A DNA stretch of 64,000 bases, taken from contig NZ_JAOCAH010000003.1 of assembly GCF_029839275.1 (NCBI RefSeq), positions 417,948-481,947 on the forward strand, written 5' to 3'. The position numbers and the translations under genes were made by a program. Position 1 is the first letter of the stretch; the number at the start of each line of letters is the position of its first letter. Below, piece after piece: positions 52,848 to 62,031 of the stretch. The stretch is from Pseudomonas sp. GD03944. GTDB taxonomy: Bacteria > Pseudomonadota > Gammaproteobacteria > Pseudomonadales > Pseudomonadaceae. The notes below the pieces were generated by a model that saw only the letters and a list, made by a program, of their open reading frames with translations, was not told the origin of the DNA and made no database searches.

Positions 52848-52943
52848 TCAGCCGACCAGACGGGTCAGGTTGGGAAGGATCAGAATGACAGTGGTGGCAA
52901 AGACGATCAGGCCCGCTTGCCGGACTTTTGGCTGTCTGAACAT
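52848..52943 (-). CDS. 31-residue hydrophobic small protein
   Basis: MFRQPKVRQAGLIVFATTVI followed by LILPNLTRLVG: basic N-terminus, one membrane helix, short tail. AAAGG lies nine bases before the ATG. Ends 40 bp after the convergent AEC gene. The Lys/Arg-then-helix layout looks like a genuine small membrane protein, and I have the impression close relatives exist in other pseudomonads. Function unknown. Confidence 0.55.
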   Translation of the reverse strand: MFRQPKVRQAGLIVFATTVILILPNLTRLVG

Positions 52944-53384
52944 AGTCGTGTGCCTTTTGTTGTTCTTGGCATGGCGTCTGTTGCCCATCCCTGTGAGCAG
53001 TCGGGCAGCGGCGCCACGCCTGGGCGTGGACCGAAAGCCGCCCCGGCAGACCCGGCGGCGACATTGGCCGCAGAAATCATCGGCGGCTCTTTCACTCTAG
53101 GGCCGGCGTTCACTGCGCTTTAGATGACTTGGTTGCTAGCAATCGATTGCTAGGAGCGCCCGGTTATGGCCAGCGGTCCGCTGACCCAAGCAACCCTTGA
53201 GCCAGACACGGTGGCACGGCAACGGCGGGGCGCAGCCCGGGCCGACCGTTCGTCTGAGCAGCGCGGTCAATGGGCCTGAGCATTTCGGTCATTGAGCACG
53301 GCGCCCTGGCGCGTATGGTGGGAACCTCTACAAGAACAGGCGTGACCACACGCCATCACCCGTCACCGGAGGTCTGAAGACGCC
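52944..53384. other. 441-bp intergenic region before the thiolase gene
   Basis: No convincing coding sequence. It contains an 18-bp perfect palindrome (53136-53153), a possible sigma-70 promoter (TTGAGC 53292-53297, 16 bp, TATGGT 53314-53319) and GGAGG ahead of the thiolase ATG. Confidence 0.5.
53136..53153. promoter_or_regulatory. 18-bp perfect palindrome CTAGCAATC-GATTGCTAG
   Basis: Self-complementary with no spacer, 232 bp before the thiolase start and about 190 bp upstream of the small minus-strand gene at 52943. Size and symmetry suit a dimeric repressor such as a TetR-type protein. No regulator gene adjoins. Confidence 0.6.
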
Positions 53385-54590
53385 ATGACCGAAGCATTCA
53401 TTTTCGATGCGGTGCGCACGCCCCGCGGCAAGGGCAAGAAAGACGGGGCGCTGTACAGCGTCAAACCGGTCAGCCTGGTAGCCGGCCTGCTCAAGGCCCT
53501 GCAAGCGCGCAACAACCTGGACACCAGCCACGTCGATGACATCGTCCTGGGTTGCGTCACCCCGGTGGGCGACCAGGGCGCCGACATCGCCAAGACCGCC
53601 GCCATGGTCGCCGACTGGGACGTCAGCGTCTCCGGCGTGCAGCTCAACCGCTTCTGCGCCTCGGGCCTGGAAGCGGTGAACATGGGCGCGATGAAAGTGC
53701 GTTCCGGTTATGAGGACCTGGTGGTGGTCGGCGGCGTCGAATCCATGTCGCGCATCCCCATGGGCTCGGACGGCGGCGCCTGGGTCATGGACCCGGAAAC
53801 CAACATGCACACCCACTTCACGCCCCAGGGTATCGGCGCCGACCTGATCGCCACCCTGGAAGGCTTCAGCCGTGCCGACGTCGACGCCTACGCCCTGCGC
53901 TCACAGCAGAAGGCCGCCCGCGCCAGTGGCGACGGCTCGTTCAAGAAATCGCTGATCCCGGTGGCCGACCAGAACGGCATCGTCCTGCTCGACCACGATG
54001 AATTCATCCGCGGCGATTCCACCCAGGAAGGCCTGGGCAAACTCAAACCCAGCTTCGAAATGATGGGCCAGATGGGCTTCGACAGCACCGCGCTGCGGAT
54101 CTACAGCCATGTCGAGCGCATCGACCACGTGCACACCCCGGGCAACAGCTCGGGCATCGTCGACGGCTCGGCACTGATGCTCATCGGCAGCGCTGCCAAG
54201 GGCAAGGAACTGGGCCTCAAGCCCCGGGCGCGCATCGTCGCCACCGCGGTTACCGGCACCGACCCGACCATCATGCTCACCGGCCCCGCGCCGGCCACCC
54301 GCAAGGCCCTGGCCAAGGCCGGCCTGCAGGTGGAAGACATCGACCTGTTCGAGGTCAACGAAGCCTTCGCCTCGGTGGTCATGAAGTTCATGAAGGACAT
54401 GGGCGTCAGCGAAGACAAGGTCAACGTCAACGGCGGCTCCATCGCCATGGGCCACCCATTGGGCGCCACCGGCTGCGCGATCCTCGGCACGCTGCTCGAC
54501 GAACTGGAAAAACGCCAGCTGCGCTACGGCCTGGCCACGCTCTGCGTAGGCGGCGGCATGGGCATTGCCACGATCATCGAACGCGTTTGA
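53385..54590 (+). CDS. Acetyl-CoA C-acyltransferase (thiolase)
   Basis: 401 residues. Nucleophile Cys91 ([10 protein letters not shown]), [16 protein letters not shown] with catalytic His and LCVGGGMG with the second Cys. Cleaves 3-ketoacyl-CoA, the last beta-oxidation step. Upstream of a FadB-like gene; this thiolase-first order is the reverse of fadBA and resembles a second set known in P. aeruginosa. Confidence 0.94.
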   Translation: MTEAFIFDAVRTPRGKGKKDGALYSVKPVSLVAGLLKALQARNNLDTSHVDDIVLGCVTPVGDQGADIAKTAAMVADWDVSVSGVQLNRFCASGLEAVNMGAMKVRSGYEDLVVVGGVESMSRIPMGSDGGAWVMDPETNMHTHFTPQGIGADLIATLEGFSRADVDAYALRSQQKAARASGDGSFKKSLIPVADQNGIVLLDHDEFIRGDSTQEGLGKLKPSFEMMGQMGFDSTALRIYSHVERIDHVHTPGNSSGIVDGSALMLIGSAAKGKELGLKPRARIVATAVTGTDPTIMLTGPAPATRKALAKAGLQVEDIDLFEVNEAFASVVMKFMKDMGVSEDKVNVNGGSIAMGHPLGATGCAILGTLLDELEKRQLRYGLATLCVGGGMGIATIIERV

Positions 54591-54599
54591 CGTTTGTAG

Positions 54600-54741
54600 G
54601 GTGGATGACGCGACGCTCATCCACCGTCAGTGACCGTTCCGCGGGCTCCATGAAGCAGAACCGTAGGATGGGTTGAGCGAAGCGATACCCATCACCCTGA
54701 ATGAATTTCGCAGGCTGGATGACACGAGATGCATCCACCGA
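54600..54741. repeat. Intergenic repeats: GGTGGATGA hairpin and GAGCGAAGCGA element
   Basis: GGTGGATGA (54600-54608) pairs with TCATCCACC (54617-54625). GGGTTGAGCGAAGCGATACCC follows (54671 region), then a degenerate GGATGACACGAGATGCATCC (54717 region). They occupy the 195 bp between thiolase and the FadB-like gene and would fold in the operon mRNA. Confidence 0.75.
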
Positions 54742-54785
54742 GCAGCCGGTTGCTGGGCAACCGGCACTATCGACAGGACACACAC

Positions 54786-56930
54786 ATGACTGACGCCATC
54801 CGCTACGAAAAAGGCCAGGACAATATCGTCGTCCTGACCATCGACATGCCCGGCCAGAGCGCCAACACCATGAACGCGGTGTACCGCGAAGCCATGGGCC
54901 AGACCGTGGCGCGCCTGGAGGCCGAGAAAGACGGCATCGCCGGCGTGATCATCACCTCGGCCAAGAAGACCTTCTTCGCCGGCGGCGACCTCAATGAGCT
55001 GATCAAGGTCACCAAGGCCGACGCCAAGTCGTTCTACGACATGATCCTCAACATCAAGGGCCAGCTGCGCCGCCTGGAAACCCTCGGCAAACCCGTGGTG
55101 GCCGCGATCAACGGCGCGGCCCTGGGCGGCGGCTGGGAAATCTGCCTGGCCTGCCACCACCGCATCGCCCTGGACAACCCCAGCGTGCAGCTCGGCCTGC
55201 CGGAAGTGACCCTCGGCCTGCTGCCGGGCGGTGGCGGGGTGGTGCGCATGGTGCGCCTGCTCGGCCTGGAAAAGGCCCTGCCGTACCTGGCCGAAGGCAA
55301 GAAGGTACGCCCGGACGCCGCGCTCAAGGCCGGCCTGATCCACGACCTGGCCAGCGACCGCGAGGACATGCTCGCCAAGGCCCGCGCCTGGATCGCGGCC
55401 AACCCGGCGGCCAAGCAGCCGTGGGACGTGGCCGGCTACAAGATCCCCGGCGGCACGCCGTCCAGCCCCAACGTGGCGCAGATGCTGGCGATCGCCCCCA
55501 GCGTGCTGCGCGACAAGACCAAAGGCTGCTTCCCGGCGCCGGAGAAAATCATGTGCGCGGCGGTGGAGGGCGCCCAGGTCGACTTCGACACCGCCCAGCT
55601 CATCGAAGCGCGCTACTTCACCGAGCTGAGCACCGGCCAGGTGGCGAAGAACATGATTGGCACCTTCTGGTTCCAGCTCAACGAAATCAACGCCGGCGGC
55701 TCGCGGCCCAAGGGCTTCGAGCCCTACGTAACCAAGAAAGTCGGGGTGCTCGGCGCCGGCATGATGGGTGCCGGCATCGCCTACGTCTCGGCAGCGGCCG
55801 GCATCGAAGTGGTGCTCAAGGACGTCTCCCTCGAAGCGGCGGAGAAGGGCAAGAGCTACTCGGCCAAGCTGCTGGACAAGAAAGTCGGCAAGGGCCACAT
55901 GAGCGCCGAGAAGCGCGATGCCTTCCTGGCCCTGATCACGCCCACCGACAGCGAGGCTGACTTCGCCGGCTGCGACCTGGTCATCGAAGCCGTGTTCGAA
56001 GACCGCGCCCTCAAGGGCAAGGTCACTGCAGCCGCCGAAGCTGCCGCCCTGAGCGACGCGGTGATCGCCTCCAACACCTCCACGCTGCCGATCACCGGCC
56101 TGTCTGGCGCGGTGGCCAAGCCGGAGAAATTCATCGGCCTGCACTTCTTCAGCCCCGTGGACAAGATGCCCCTGGTGGAAATCATCCGCGGCGAGAAGAC
56201 CAGCGACGAAACCCTGGCCCGTGGCTTCGACTACGTCATGCAGATCAAGAAGACGCCGATCGTGGTCAACGACAGCCGCGGCTTCTTCACCTCGCGGGTA
56301 TTCGGCACCTTCACCAACGAAGGCCTGGCCATGCTCGGCGAAGGCGTGTCGGCGGCGCTGATCGAGAACGAAGCGCGCAAGGCCGGCATGCCGGTGGGCC
56401 CGCTGGCGATCAGCGACGAAGTGTCCATGAGCCTGATGAACCACATTCGCCAGCAGACCATCAAGGACCTGGCCGCCGAAGGCAAACGCATCCCCGAGCA
56501 CCCGGCGTTCGCCGTGATCGACCTGATGCTCAACGAGTACAAACGCCCGGGCAAGGCCGCCGGTGGTGGTTTCTACGTGTACCCGGAAGGCGGCAAGAAG
56601 CACCTGTGGCCGGAGCTCAAGGCCCGCTTCGAAAAGGCCGATGCGCAGATATCCCAAGTCGACGTGCGTGACCGCATCCTGTTCATCCAGGCCATCGAAA
56701 CCGTGCGCTGCGTGGAAGAGGGCGTGCTGACCTCGGTGGCCGACGCCAATATCGGCTCGATCTTCGGCATCGGCTTCGCCGCCTGGACCGGCGGTGCACT
56801 GCAGTTCATCAACCAGTACGGCCTGAAAGACTTCGTCGCCCGCGCCCAGTACCTGGCCGAACAATACGGCGACCGCTTCCTGCCACCGGCGTTGCTGCTG
56901 GAAAAGGCAGCCAAGGGGGAAGGGTTCTAG
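54786..56930 (+). CDS. Bifunctional enoyl-CoA hydratase/3-hydroxyacyl-CoA dehydrogenase (FadB/FadJ-like)
   Basis: 714 residues. N-terminal crotonase domain with INGAALGGGWEICLACHHR and LGLPEVTLGLLPGGGG (catalytic Glu pair); middle Rossmann domain with VGVLGAGMMGAGIAYVSA near residue 320; HFFSPVDKMPLVEII and the C-terminal dehydrogenase domains. AGGA before ATG 54786. Works with the thiolase upstream on fatty acyl-CoAs. Confidence 0.94.
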   Translation: MTDAIRYEKGQDNIVVLTIDMPGQSANTMNAVYREAMGQTVARLEAEKDGIAGVIITSAKKTFFAGGDLNELIKVTKADAKSFYDMILNIKGQLRRLETLGKPVVAAINGAALGGGWEICLACHHRIALDNPSVQLGLPEVTLGLLPGGGGVVRMVRLLGLEKALPYLAEGKKVRPDAALKAGLIHDLASDREDMLAKARAWIAANPAAKQPWDVAGYKIPGGTPSSPNVAQMLAIAPSVLRDKTKGCFPAPEKIMCAAVEGAQVDFDTAQLIEARYFTELSTGQVAKNMIGTFWFQLNEINAGGSRPKGFEPYVTKKVGVLGAGMMGAGIAYVSAAAGIEVVLKDVSLEAAEKGKSYSAKLLDKKVGKGHMSAEKRDAFLALITPTDSEADFAGCDLVIEAVFEDRALKGKVTAAAEAAALSDAVIASNTSTLPITGLSGAVAKPEKFIGLHFFSPVDKMPLVEIIRGEKTSDETLARGFDYVMQIKKTPIVVNDSRGFFTSRVFGTFTNEGLAMLGEGVSAALIENEARKAGMPVGPLAISDEVSMSLMNHIRQQTIKDLAAEGKRIPEHPAFAVIDLMLNEYKRPGKAAGGGFYVYPEGGKKHLWPELKARFEKADAQISQVDVRDRILFIQAIETVRCVEEGVLTSVADANIGSIFGIGFAAWTGGALQFINQYGLKDFVARAQYLAEQYGDRFLPPALLLEKAAKGEGF

Positions 56931-57274
56931 TCGCATCAGGCAAGGGGAGCGAATGGCTCGCCGTTGTGGGAGCCGCGCCCCGCGGCGAATGGCGGCCATC
57001 CCGCAGATCGTGCGGAATGGCCACCACCGCATCGCGCCGAGGTCGACGCTCCTACACGGGCGGCGGCCTACCCGTAGGGTGGATGTTCGCTCTTTACATC
57101 CACCACCCGGCCACCACGGTGGATCGGTAAAGCGTGATCCACCCTACGAGAGCTTCAACGATCGTTGATTCGAAAAAGCTCGCGGGCAAGCCCGCTCCTA
57201 CACAGGTGTTCCCCTGTGGGAGCGGATTCATCCGCGAGCTCTTCTTAGCTTTTGCTTCTACCGCGACCTGGCAA
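56931..57274. repeat. 344-bp intergenic repeat cluster
   Basis: Three inverted repeats: GGTGGATGT/ACATCCACC (57078-57104), GGTGGATC/GATCCACC (57118-57143) and a 63-bp REP-type element whose ends AGCTCGCGG (57178-57186) and CCGCGAGCT (57232-57240) are perfectly complementary. The first part (56961-57060) is also REP-like (GGGAGCCGCGCCCCGCGGCG). Lies between two convergent genes. No coding sequence seen. Confidence 0.8.
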
Positions 57275-58513
57275 TTACTCGCCAACCACCGGCTTGCGCG
57301 CCTTGACCGGCGGCTGCACCAACCCATCCGCCCGGAACATCGCCTTGATGCCGCGAATTGCCTGGCGCGTGCGGTCCTGGTTCTCGATCAGGGCAAAGCG
57401 CACATGGTCATCACCGTAATCGCCAAAGCCCAACCCCGGCGACACGCAGACCTTGGCCTCCAGCAGCAGTTTCTTGGCGAACTCCAGCGAGCCCAGGTGC
57501 GCGTACGCCTCGGGAATCTTCGCCCAGATGTACATCGAGGCCTTGGGGTTCTCCACCATCCAGCCGATCTCGTGCAGGCCCTTCACCAGCAGGTTGCGGC
57601 GCTGGCGGTACTGCTCGGCGATGTCTTTCACGCACTGCTGGTCGCCTTCCAGGGCCGCGATGGCCGCCACCTGCAGCGGGGTGAAGGTGCCGTAGTCGTG
57701 GTAGCTCTTGATCCGCGCAAGGGCGCTGACCAGCTCTGGGTTACCGACCATGAAACCGATGCGCCAGCCGGCCATGTTGTAGCTCTTGGACAGGGTGAAA
57801 AACTCCACCGCGATGTCCTTGGCGCCTGGCACCTGCATGATCGACGGGGCTTTCCAGCCGTCGTAGACGATATCGGCGTAAGCCAGGTCGTGGATCACCA
57901 GCACGTCGTACTGCTTGGCCAGCGCCACCACCCGCTCGAAGAAATCCAGCTCCACGCACTGCGCGGTGGGGTTGGACGGGAAGCCCAGAATCATCATCTT
58001 CGGCTTGGGGATCGATTCACGAATCGCCCGCTCCAGCTCGGCGAAGAAATCCACGCCCGGCACCAGGGGCACCGAACGCACCTGGGCGCCGGCGATCACC
58101 GCGCCGTAGATATGGATCGGGTAGCTGGGATTGGGGACTAGCACCGTGTCACCGTGGTCCAGGGTGGCCAGCATCAGGTGCGCCAGGCCTTCCTTGGAAC
58201 CGATGGTGACGATGGCCTCGCTTTCCGGGTCGATCTCCACCTCGTAGCGGTCCTTGTACCAGCGCGAAATGGCGCGGCGCAGACGCGGGATGCCCCGGGA
58301 GGTGGAATAACCATGGGTGTCGTCGCGCTGCGCGACCTGAACCAGCTTCTCGACGATATGTGGCGGCGTGGCCCCGTCGGGGTTGCCCATGGAAAAGTCG
58401 ATGATGTCCTCACCGCGACGGCGTGCAGCCATCTTCAGCTCGGCGGTGATATTGAAAACGTAAGGGGGGAGACGATCGATGCGCGCAAAGCGGCGCTTAG
58501 CTGAATCAGCCAT
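57275..58513 (-). CDS. alaC: Glutamate--pyruvate aminotransferase AlaC
   Basis: 412 residues, class I aminotransferase. IDFSMGNPDGATPPHIVEKL near residue 45, GSKEGLAHL, NPSYPIHIYG, Schiff-base Lys in TLSKSYNMAGWRIGF, and VRFALIEN. Makes alanine from pyruvate and glutamate. GAGGAAAGC before ATG 58513; the frame is open to 58642 but without family similarity. Last clearly core gene before the AT-rich island. Confidence 0.93.
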   Translation of the reverse strand: MADSAKRRFARIDRLPPYVFNITAELKMAARRRGEDIIDFSMGNPDGATPPHIVEKLVQVAQRDDTHGYSTSRGIPRLRRAISRWYKDRYEVEIDPESEAIVTIGSKEGLAHLMLATLDHGDTVLVPNPSYPIHIYGAVIAGAQVRSVPLVPGVDFFAELERAIRESIPKPKMMILGFPSNPTAQCVELDFFERVVALAKQYDVLVIHDLAYADIVYDGWKAPSIMQVPGAKDIAVEFFTLSKSYNMAGWRIGFMVGNPELVSALARIKSYHDYGTFTPLQVAAIAALEGDQQCVKDIAEQYRQRRNLLVKGLHEIGWMVENPKASMYIWAKIPEAYAHLGSLEFAKKLLLEAKVCVSPGLGFGDYGDDHVRFALIENQDRTRQAIRGIKAMFRADGLVQPPVKARKPVVGE

Positions 58514-58711
58514 GCTTTCCTCGAAGACGTAAGCGCCCGGAACCGTCCGAGCGACGTTGGCCACTGCGGTGGCCGAGCGCGAAGATAAGCGGGGAGGGTG
58601 GGGGTTGTCTAGGGGCGCACAGGCATTTATGGATGTACTCACCGAGATGAGGCGATTATCTATTTTGAGTAGATGCCTCCATGCAGTGTAAATTTGGATG
58701 TTGAATTTATG

Positions 58712-59083
58712 TTACTGGCATGTTTCTGATAACGCATCTTCAAATTTATCGGTCTCAATTTTTGAATATTTATCGCCATGCCTGATTACGCCATTTACGT
58801 CTAGAAAATAAGTATCTTCACTGATTACAATTACAGCTCTTGTGTCATTTATTTTATACCCAATTTTGTCTGGCTTGAAATCACCAGCCATAATATCTGA
58901 GAGCGCTTGATTAGTTATGAATTTCTTATGGAAGGCTCTTTCGGCAATGCTGTCCTCGCTTTCTGAGACATACAAAAGAGCATCGAATGGTATGTACGAT
59001 ACACTTCCGCACTTACTTAAAGGCGAGGCGGAACTTGGCGTAGAAAAAGACACTGAAATTAAGAGTGTGGCTATGAGCTTCAT
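58712..59083 (-). CDS. Secreted hypothetical protein of the AT-rich island
   Basis: 123 residues with a signal peptide (MKLIATLLISVSFSTPSSA) and two Cys in the mature part (SKCGS and C-terminal ETCQ) that could form a disulfide. AGGA before the ATG. AT-rich codon use unlike the neighbouring core genes. Last gene of the minus-strand array; not recognised. Confidence 0.7.
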   Translation of the reverse strand: MKLIATLLISVSFSTPSSASPLSKCGSVSYIPFDALLYVSESEDSIAERAFHKKFITNQALSDIMAGDFKPDKIGYKINDTRAVIVISEDTYFLDVNGVIRHGDKYSKIETDKFEDALSETCQ

Positions 59084-59101
59084 AATGGTCCGTCCTGCAG
59101 G

Positions 59102-59410
59102 TTAAGGGATGTATTCATATGATGAATATCTGTCAGCATAAAATGTAGCTAGATTTTTATTCGACTCATAAAGTTCAGACCAAACCTCGTAGCCATCTAT
59201 AAGGTCTTCTCCGTCTTGCAAAAAGCAGAATTGCTCTGAATGAGATACGAATCCGCAGCACTCTGCATATTCGGCTGACTCTTGTGCGCCTTTTAAATGA
59301 GCTGTTTCAAAATTCGGCGCTTCAAAACAGACGATGCGCTCTTCGAAAATATTTTTCCCGTCGTTTTTCTTTCCAAAGAGATATACATTTCTTACGGCGT
59401 ACCAAGGCAT
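59102..59410 (-). CDS. DUF4288-like small protein, possible immunity protein
   Basis: 102 residues. N-terminus PWYAVRNVYLFG..., then EERIVCFEAPNFETAHLKG resembles the DUF4288 layout (WYAV-x-hydrophobic, E-R-hydrophobic, then an A/E-rich helix). Such proteins turn up among polymorphic-toxin immunity genes. AGGAGA upstream. 18 bp to the next gene, so probably co-transcribed with the secreted protein. Confidence 0.7.
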   Translation of the reverse strand: MPWYAVRNVYLFGKKNDGKNIFEERIVCFEAPNFETAHLKGAQESAEYAECCGFVSHSEQFCFLQDGEDLIDGYEVWSELYESNKNLATFYADRYSSYEYIP

Positions 59411-59551
59411 GCTGTCTCCTAAGCCTTATTTTGATATGAATTCAGCCTGTCATGTAGCTCTTGTTGCTACAGTCTAGCTAGCATTGAATGATCTGTCCCG
59501 GACAGACCAGTTAGTGTAGGCATAAAGAAAGGCGGGCAGGCGTGTTGAGTG

Positions 59552-59989
59552 TTAGCGCTCATTCAGTCGACGATGCAGTTCATGGTAAAGCTCATTAAAA
59601 TATTCATCGTTAGAGTATTCCCTGAGATTCATTTTTAGGGTCTCAACCCAAAATGCTGCACGTGGCTTTTTGTTAGGTTCATCAGTATAAATTTCTGCTA
59701 TTGAGCTGCTAATAATAACTTTGTTTTTCAAGTCAAACGTTTCGTCGGCGGATACATACGCTTCTTTTAGTAGTGAAAGGCTGACATTCACATCGTCAAT
59801 GTAGTCTGCTCGCGTACTAAGTATTGAAGGAAGTCTTCCGTACTTTTGCTCGAGTTTATCCAAGGTGCGGAGGAGTCTCTTTTTATCCAGGCGTGCATCT
59901 AGATTCATGCTGGTTTGGTCAGCAACTGCAGCGGCCAAGCTCATAACCTCTTCCCAGTCGTCATCTTGCACTCCATCGGTTGTGGTCAT
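59552..59989 (-). CDS. Hypothetical acidic protein, possible immunity protein
   Basis: 145 residues, acidic, helical, no signal or membrane segment (MTTTDGVQDDDWEEVMSLAA ... LYHELHRRLNER). AGGGA eight bases before ATG. Not recognised; size, charge and setting match immunity proteins of toxin systems. Confidence 0.65.
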   Translation of the reverse strand: MTTTDGVQDDDWEEVMSLAAAVADQTSMNLDARLDKKRLLRTLDKLEQKYGRLPSILSTRADYIDDVNVSLSLLKEAYVSADETFDLKNKVIISSSIAEIYTDEPNKKPRAAFWVETLKMNLREYSNDEYFNELYHELHRRLNER

Positions 59990-60182
59990 AGCTATTTTCC
60001 CTAAAATTGCCCGAAATAAATTACTGTAGGCGCTGCATCAACTTGAACGCCGTGCCGGTACAACCTGACACCTTGAACCGAAAAAGCCTGAACAGGCTGC
60101 TAAGTAGATTTGCTCCATAGGGTAAATGATAGAGCGCTGCGAACCTTCTATTTCTGTAGCGCTCCATGCGGCTACATAGCGT

Positions 60183-60752
60183 CTAAAGCGCAGCAGAAAC
60201 CCATTTTGGTGTGGTTAATGGACCTCTATTAAAGTTCTGCAATAATTCTTCAGCTTCGGATATTTTAACTCCCTCGGAATAAAGGTAGGCATAACCATCC
60301 TGTATTCCTAGGATCTGGAGCTTGTTGCTATTGGAGGATGTAAGATATGCGTGCCCTTCGAACATCAATAGTAGAAATATAGCGTGTGCTATAGCTATAT
60401 TGCGCTCGAAGTTCTCCTCATGATCATTGCCAAACCTAAATAGCTTGTTAAATGCTCCTGCCTGGGCTGAATCTGAAGTACCTTGATGCAGAAGTATGCC
60501 TTCATCTTTTGCAAGGGCAGTTGAGTTATCTGCAATTAGAAGCTTCCAGTCGCCATCTGGAATCCATGTAGTAATATGCTGGGCGAAGCAAAATAGTTCT
60601 AACGCATTGCCCGGCGCTTTATAAGAGGCGACAGGGAGTTCGGCTCTTTTTCCCTTGATGGGACTTATGTCATGCCAGGCGCCGATAGTCATTCCTATTG
60701 CTGCTAGCAGGCTTTTGGCTGTCTGGTCCGATATTGTTTCTGCTGCTTTCAT
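60183..60752 (-). CDS. Hypothetical protein of the AT-rich island
   Basis: 189 residues from ATG 60752, which has AGGA five bases upstream; an in-frame TTG at 60791 is less likely. Mostly helical with a hydrophobic mid-segment (IAIAHAIFLLLMFEGHAYL). Not recognised. Immediately upstream on the same strand is a short protein-like relic (60829-60924). Confidence 0.65.
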   Translation of the reverse strand: MKAAETISDQTAKSLLAAIGMTIGAWHDISPIKGKRAELPVASYKAPGNALELFCFAQHITTWIPDGDWKLLIADNSTALAKDEGILLHQGTSDSAQAGAFNKLFRFGNDHEENFERNIAIAHAIFLLLMFEGHAYLTSSNSNKLQILGIQDGYAYLYSEGVKISEAEELLQNFNRGPLTTPKWVSAAL

Positions 60753-60828
60753 AGCTATCCTATATGCACTTGTAGCATTGTTGGAATTCAATATGTATTC
60801 ACGCCAATTTGAAATACTTCGACGATAC

Positions 60829-60924
60829 CTAAAGCTCCAAGCGCTCTTGTGTAAACGCCGCCTCCCAGACCTGTTCTGGCGTTATAGGATGACCAGGAAA
60901 ATCGAATCGCTGCAAGCCTTTTGA
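60829..60924 (-). pseudogene. Relic of a protein C-terminus
   Basis: A 31-codon stop-to-stop stretch that reads like a genuine C-terminus: FDFPGHPITPEQVWEAAF followed by TQERLEL and TAG. It is GC-richer than the flanking genes and has no start codon. It could be the tail of a displaced toxin or effector whose immunity gene (60183-60752) survives. Very short, so uncertain. Confidence 0.3.
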
Positions 60925-60963
60925 TCAGGAGAGTTGACTTTCCAATATGATATAAAAAATTTC

Positions 60964-61365
60964 TCAAACGGATGGGGCTTCACAATATGAGCTTATGCTG
61001 CCAAGCAGTAAGTGCTCAGCTTTAATGTCTATTTTTATCGCGCCGTGATAAGAGCGTATGTGGATAATTCCATTTTCTTTCGTGATTTCTAGATTGATCA
61101 TACAGTCTGACCTCAGACCATTAATCTGCAGTTCACTCACGCCTACGGCTAACAAGCTCAATTGAACGCGGTTGAATGCCGAAATTGTCCACTTCTTGGG
61201 TGGTTTTTTGGGAAAGTCGCGCAGGTCAAACCGTAATAGAACGCTCGGTCCATCACGTTCAATCTCTATGCTATGGAGATTGATGCCTTCAAGTGAGGGC
61301 GTGTCCTGCCCGTAAACGGCCCTAAGTGCTGTCGCATCGACAAGAATTTCAGTCCAAACGTCCAT
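60964..61365 (-). CDS. Imm50-like immunity protein
   Basis: 133 residues. The pattern W-x-EILVDA near the start, SLEGINLHSIEIERDGPSV, LRFDLRDFPKKPPKKW and VQLSLLAVGVSELQINGL matches my memory of the Imm50 family (PF15594), predicted immunity proteins of polymorphic toxins. No cognate toxin gene adjoins. Distinctly lower GC than core genes. Confidence 0.7.
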   Translation of the reverse strand: MDVWTEILVDATALRAVYGQDTPSLEGINLHSIEIERDGPSVLLRFDLRDFPKKPPKKWTISAFNRVQLSLLAVGVSELQINGLRSDCMINLEITKENGIIHIRSYHGAIKIDIKAEHLLLGSISSYCEAPSV

Positions 61366-61488
61366 TTTTACCTAGCCAATAATAGTGACCTTTAGTCCTG
61401 GGGACAGAAAACCTCGTGTGAGGCTTCATCTGAGGTTGCAGGTTCTCTGTGCTGAGTCTGCCAAGCACATTGCGAGATCACAGCACAC

Positions 61489-61965
61489 TTATGCCTCAGA
61501 AATGAATAGAAATTTCTCTTCTTGGTTTTCAACATCAAAAATAATATTAATCATATACTCAACCCCATTTTTTGAAAATATGAACAGATACTGATCGCTA
61601 AGAGAGATGGCTACTTGTTTCCCTATAAATCCATTGAGAATTTTAGTCCATTCCAAATCAAATAGCTTTCCCTTGATATCAAAGAGCAGGTCGCAGCCAT
61701 GATGCAGGCTCTCAATAAAAGGCTTTTTCTCTACGACATCCCAGTTGACTGAATTTTTTCCGGGATAAATCAGTAAATATTTGTGGTTATCGAATTCAAT
61801 GGCGAGAGATTTTCCATTAAACGCATAATTGCAAACGATTCTTCCGTTGATTTCAACTTCTTTCGAGTGGGCAGAATTTTTTTGAGCGCTAGCTGATAGG
61901 GCTTCCGAAAATGAATTGTATCCAATCGGAGTAAGTAGAAAATCTGCTTTAATTGTTTTTCTCAT
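61489..61965 (-). CDS. Hypothetical protein of the AT-rich island
   Basis: 158 residues from ATG 61965 (AGGA five bases upstream; the ATG at 61971 is an alternative). Beta-rich, Lys-rich, no signal peptide (MRKTIKADFLLTPIGYNSFS ...). Possible immunity protein by size and setting; family not recognised. Confidence 0.65.
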   Translation of the reverse strand: MRKTIKADFLLTPIGYNSFSEALSASAQKNSAHSKEVEINGRIVCNYAFNGKSLAIEFDNHKYLLIYPGKNSVNWDVVEKKPFIESLHHGCDLLFDIKGKLFDLEWTKILNGFIGKQVAISLSDQYLFIFSKNGVEYMINIIFDVENQEEKFLFISEA

Positions 61966-62031
61966 GAGCATCCTGCTGGCATATGATTTTCGTTATTGTT
62001 GTCGATGATAACTGGAGGGGAGGCGCATGAC

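Noticed and set aside
54627..57032. 801-codon minus-strand open frame opposite the FadB-like gene
   Set aside because: Antisense artefact of codon bias; no recognisable domain and it runs through intergenic repeats.
58649..58679. Hairpin GAGGC...GCCTC with inner ATCTA/TAGAT at the island boundary, considered as an attachment site
   Set aside because: No matching copy was seen at the other end of the island and no integrase is present; at most a weak terminator.
60655..60924. 89-codon plus-strand frame in the island
   Set aside because: Mostly antisense to the 60183-60752 gene; the opposite strand of its last part reads more convincingly as a protein tail.
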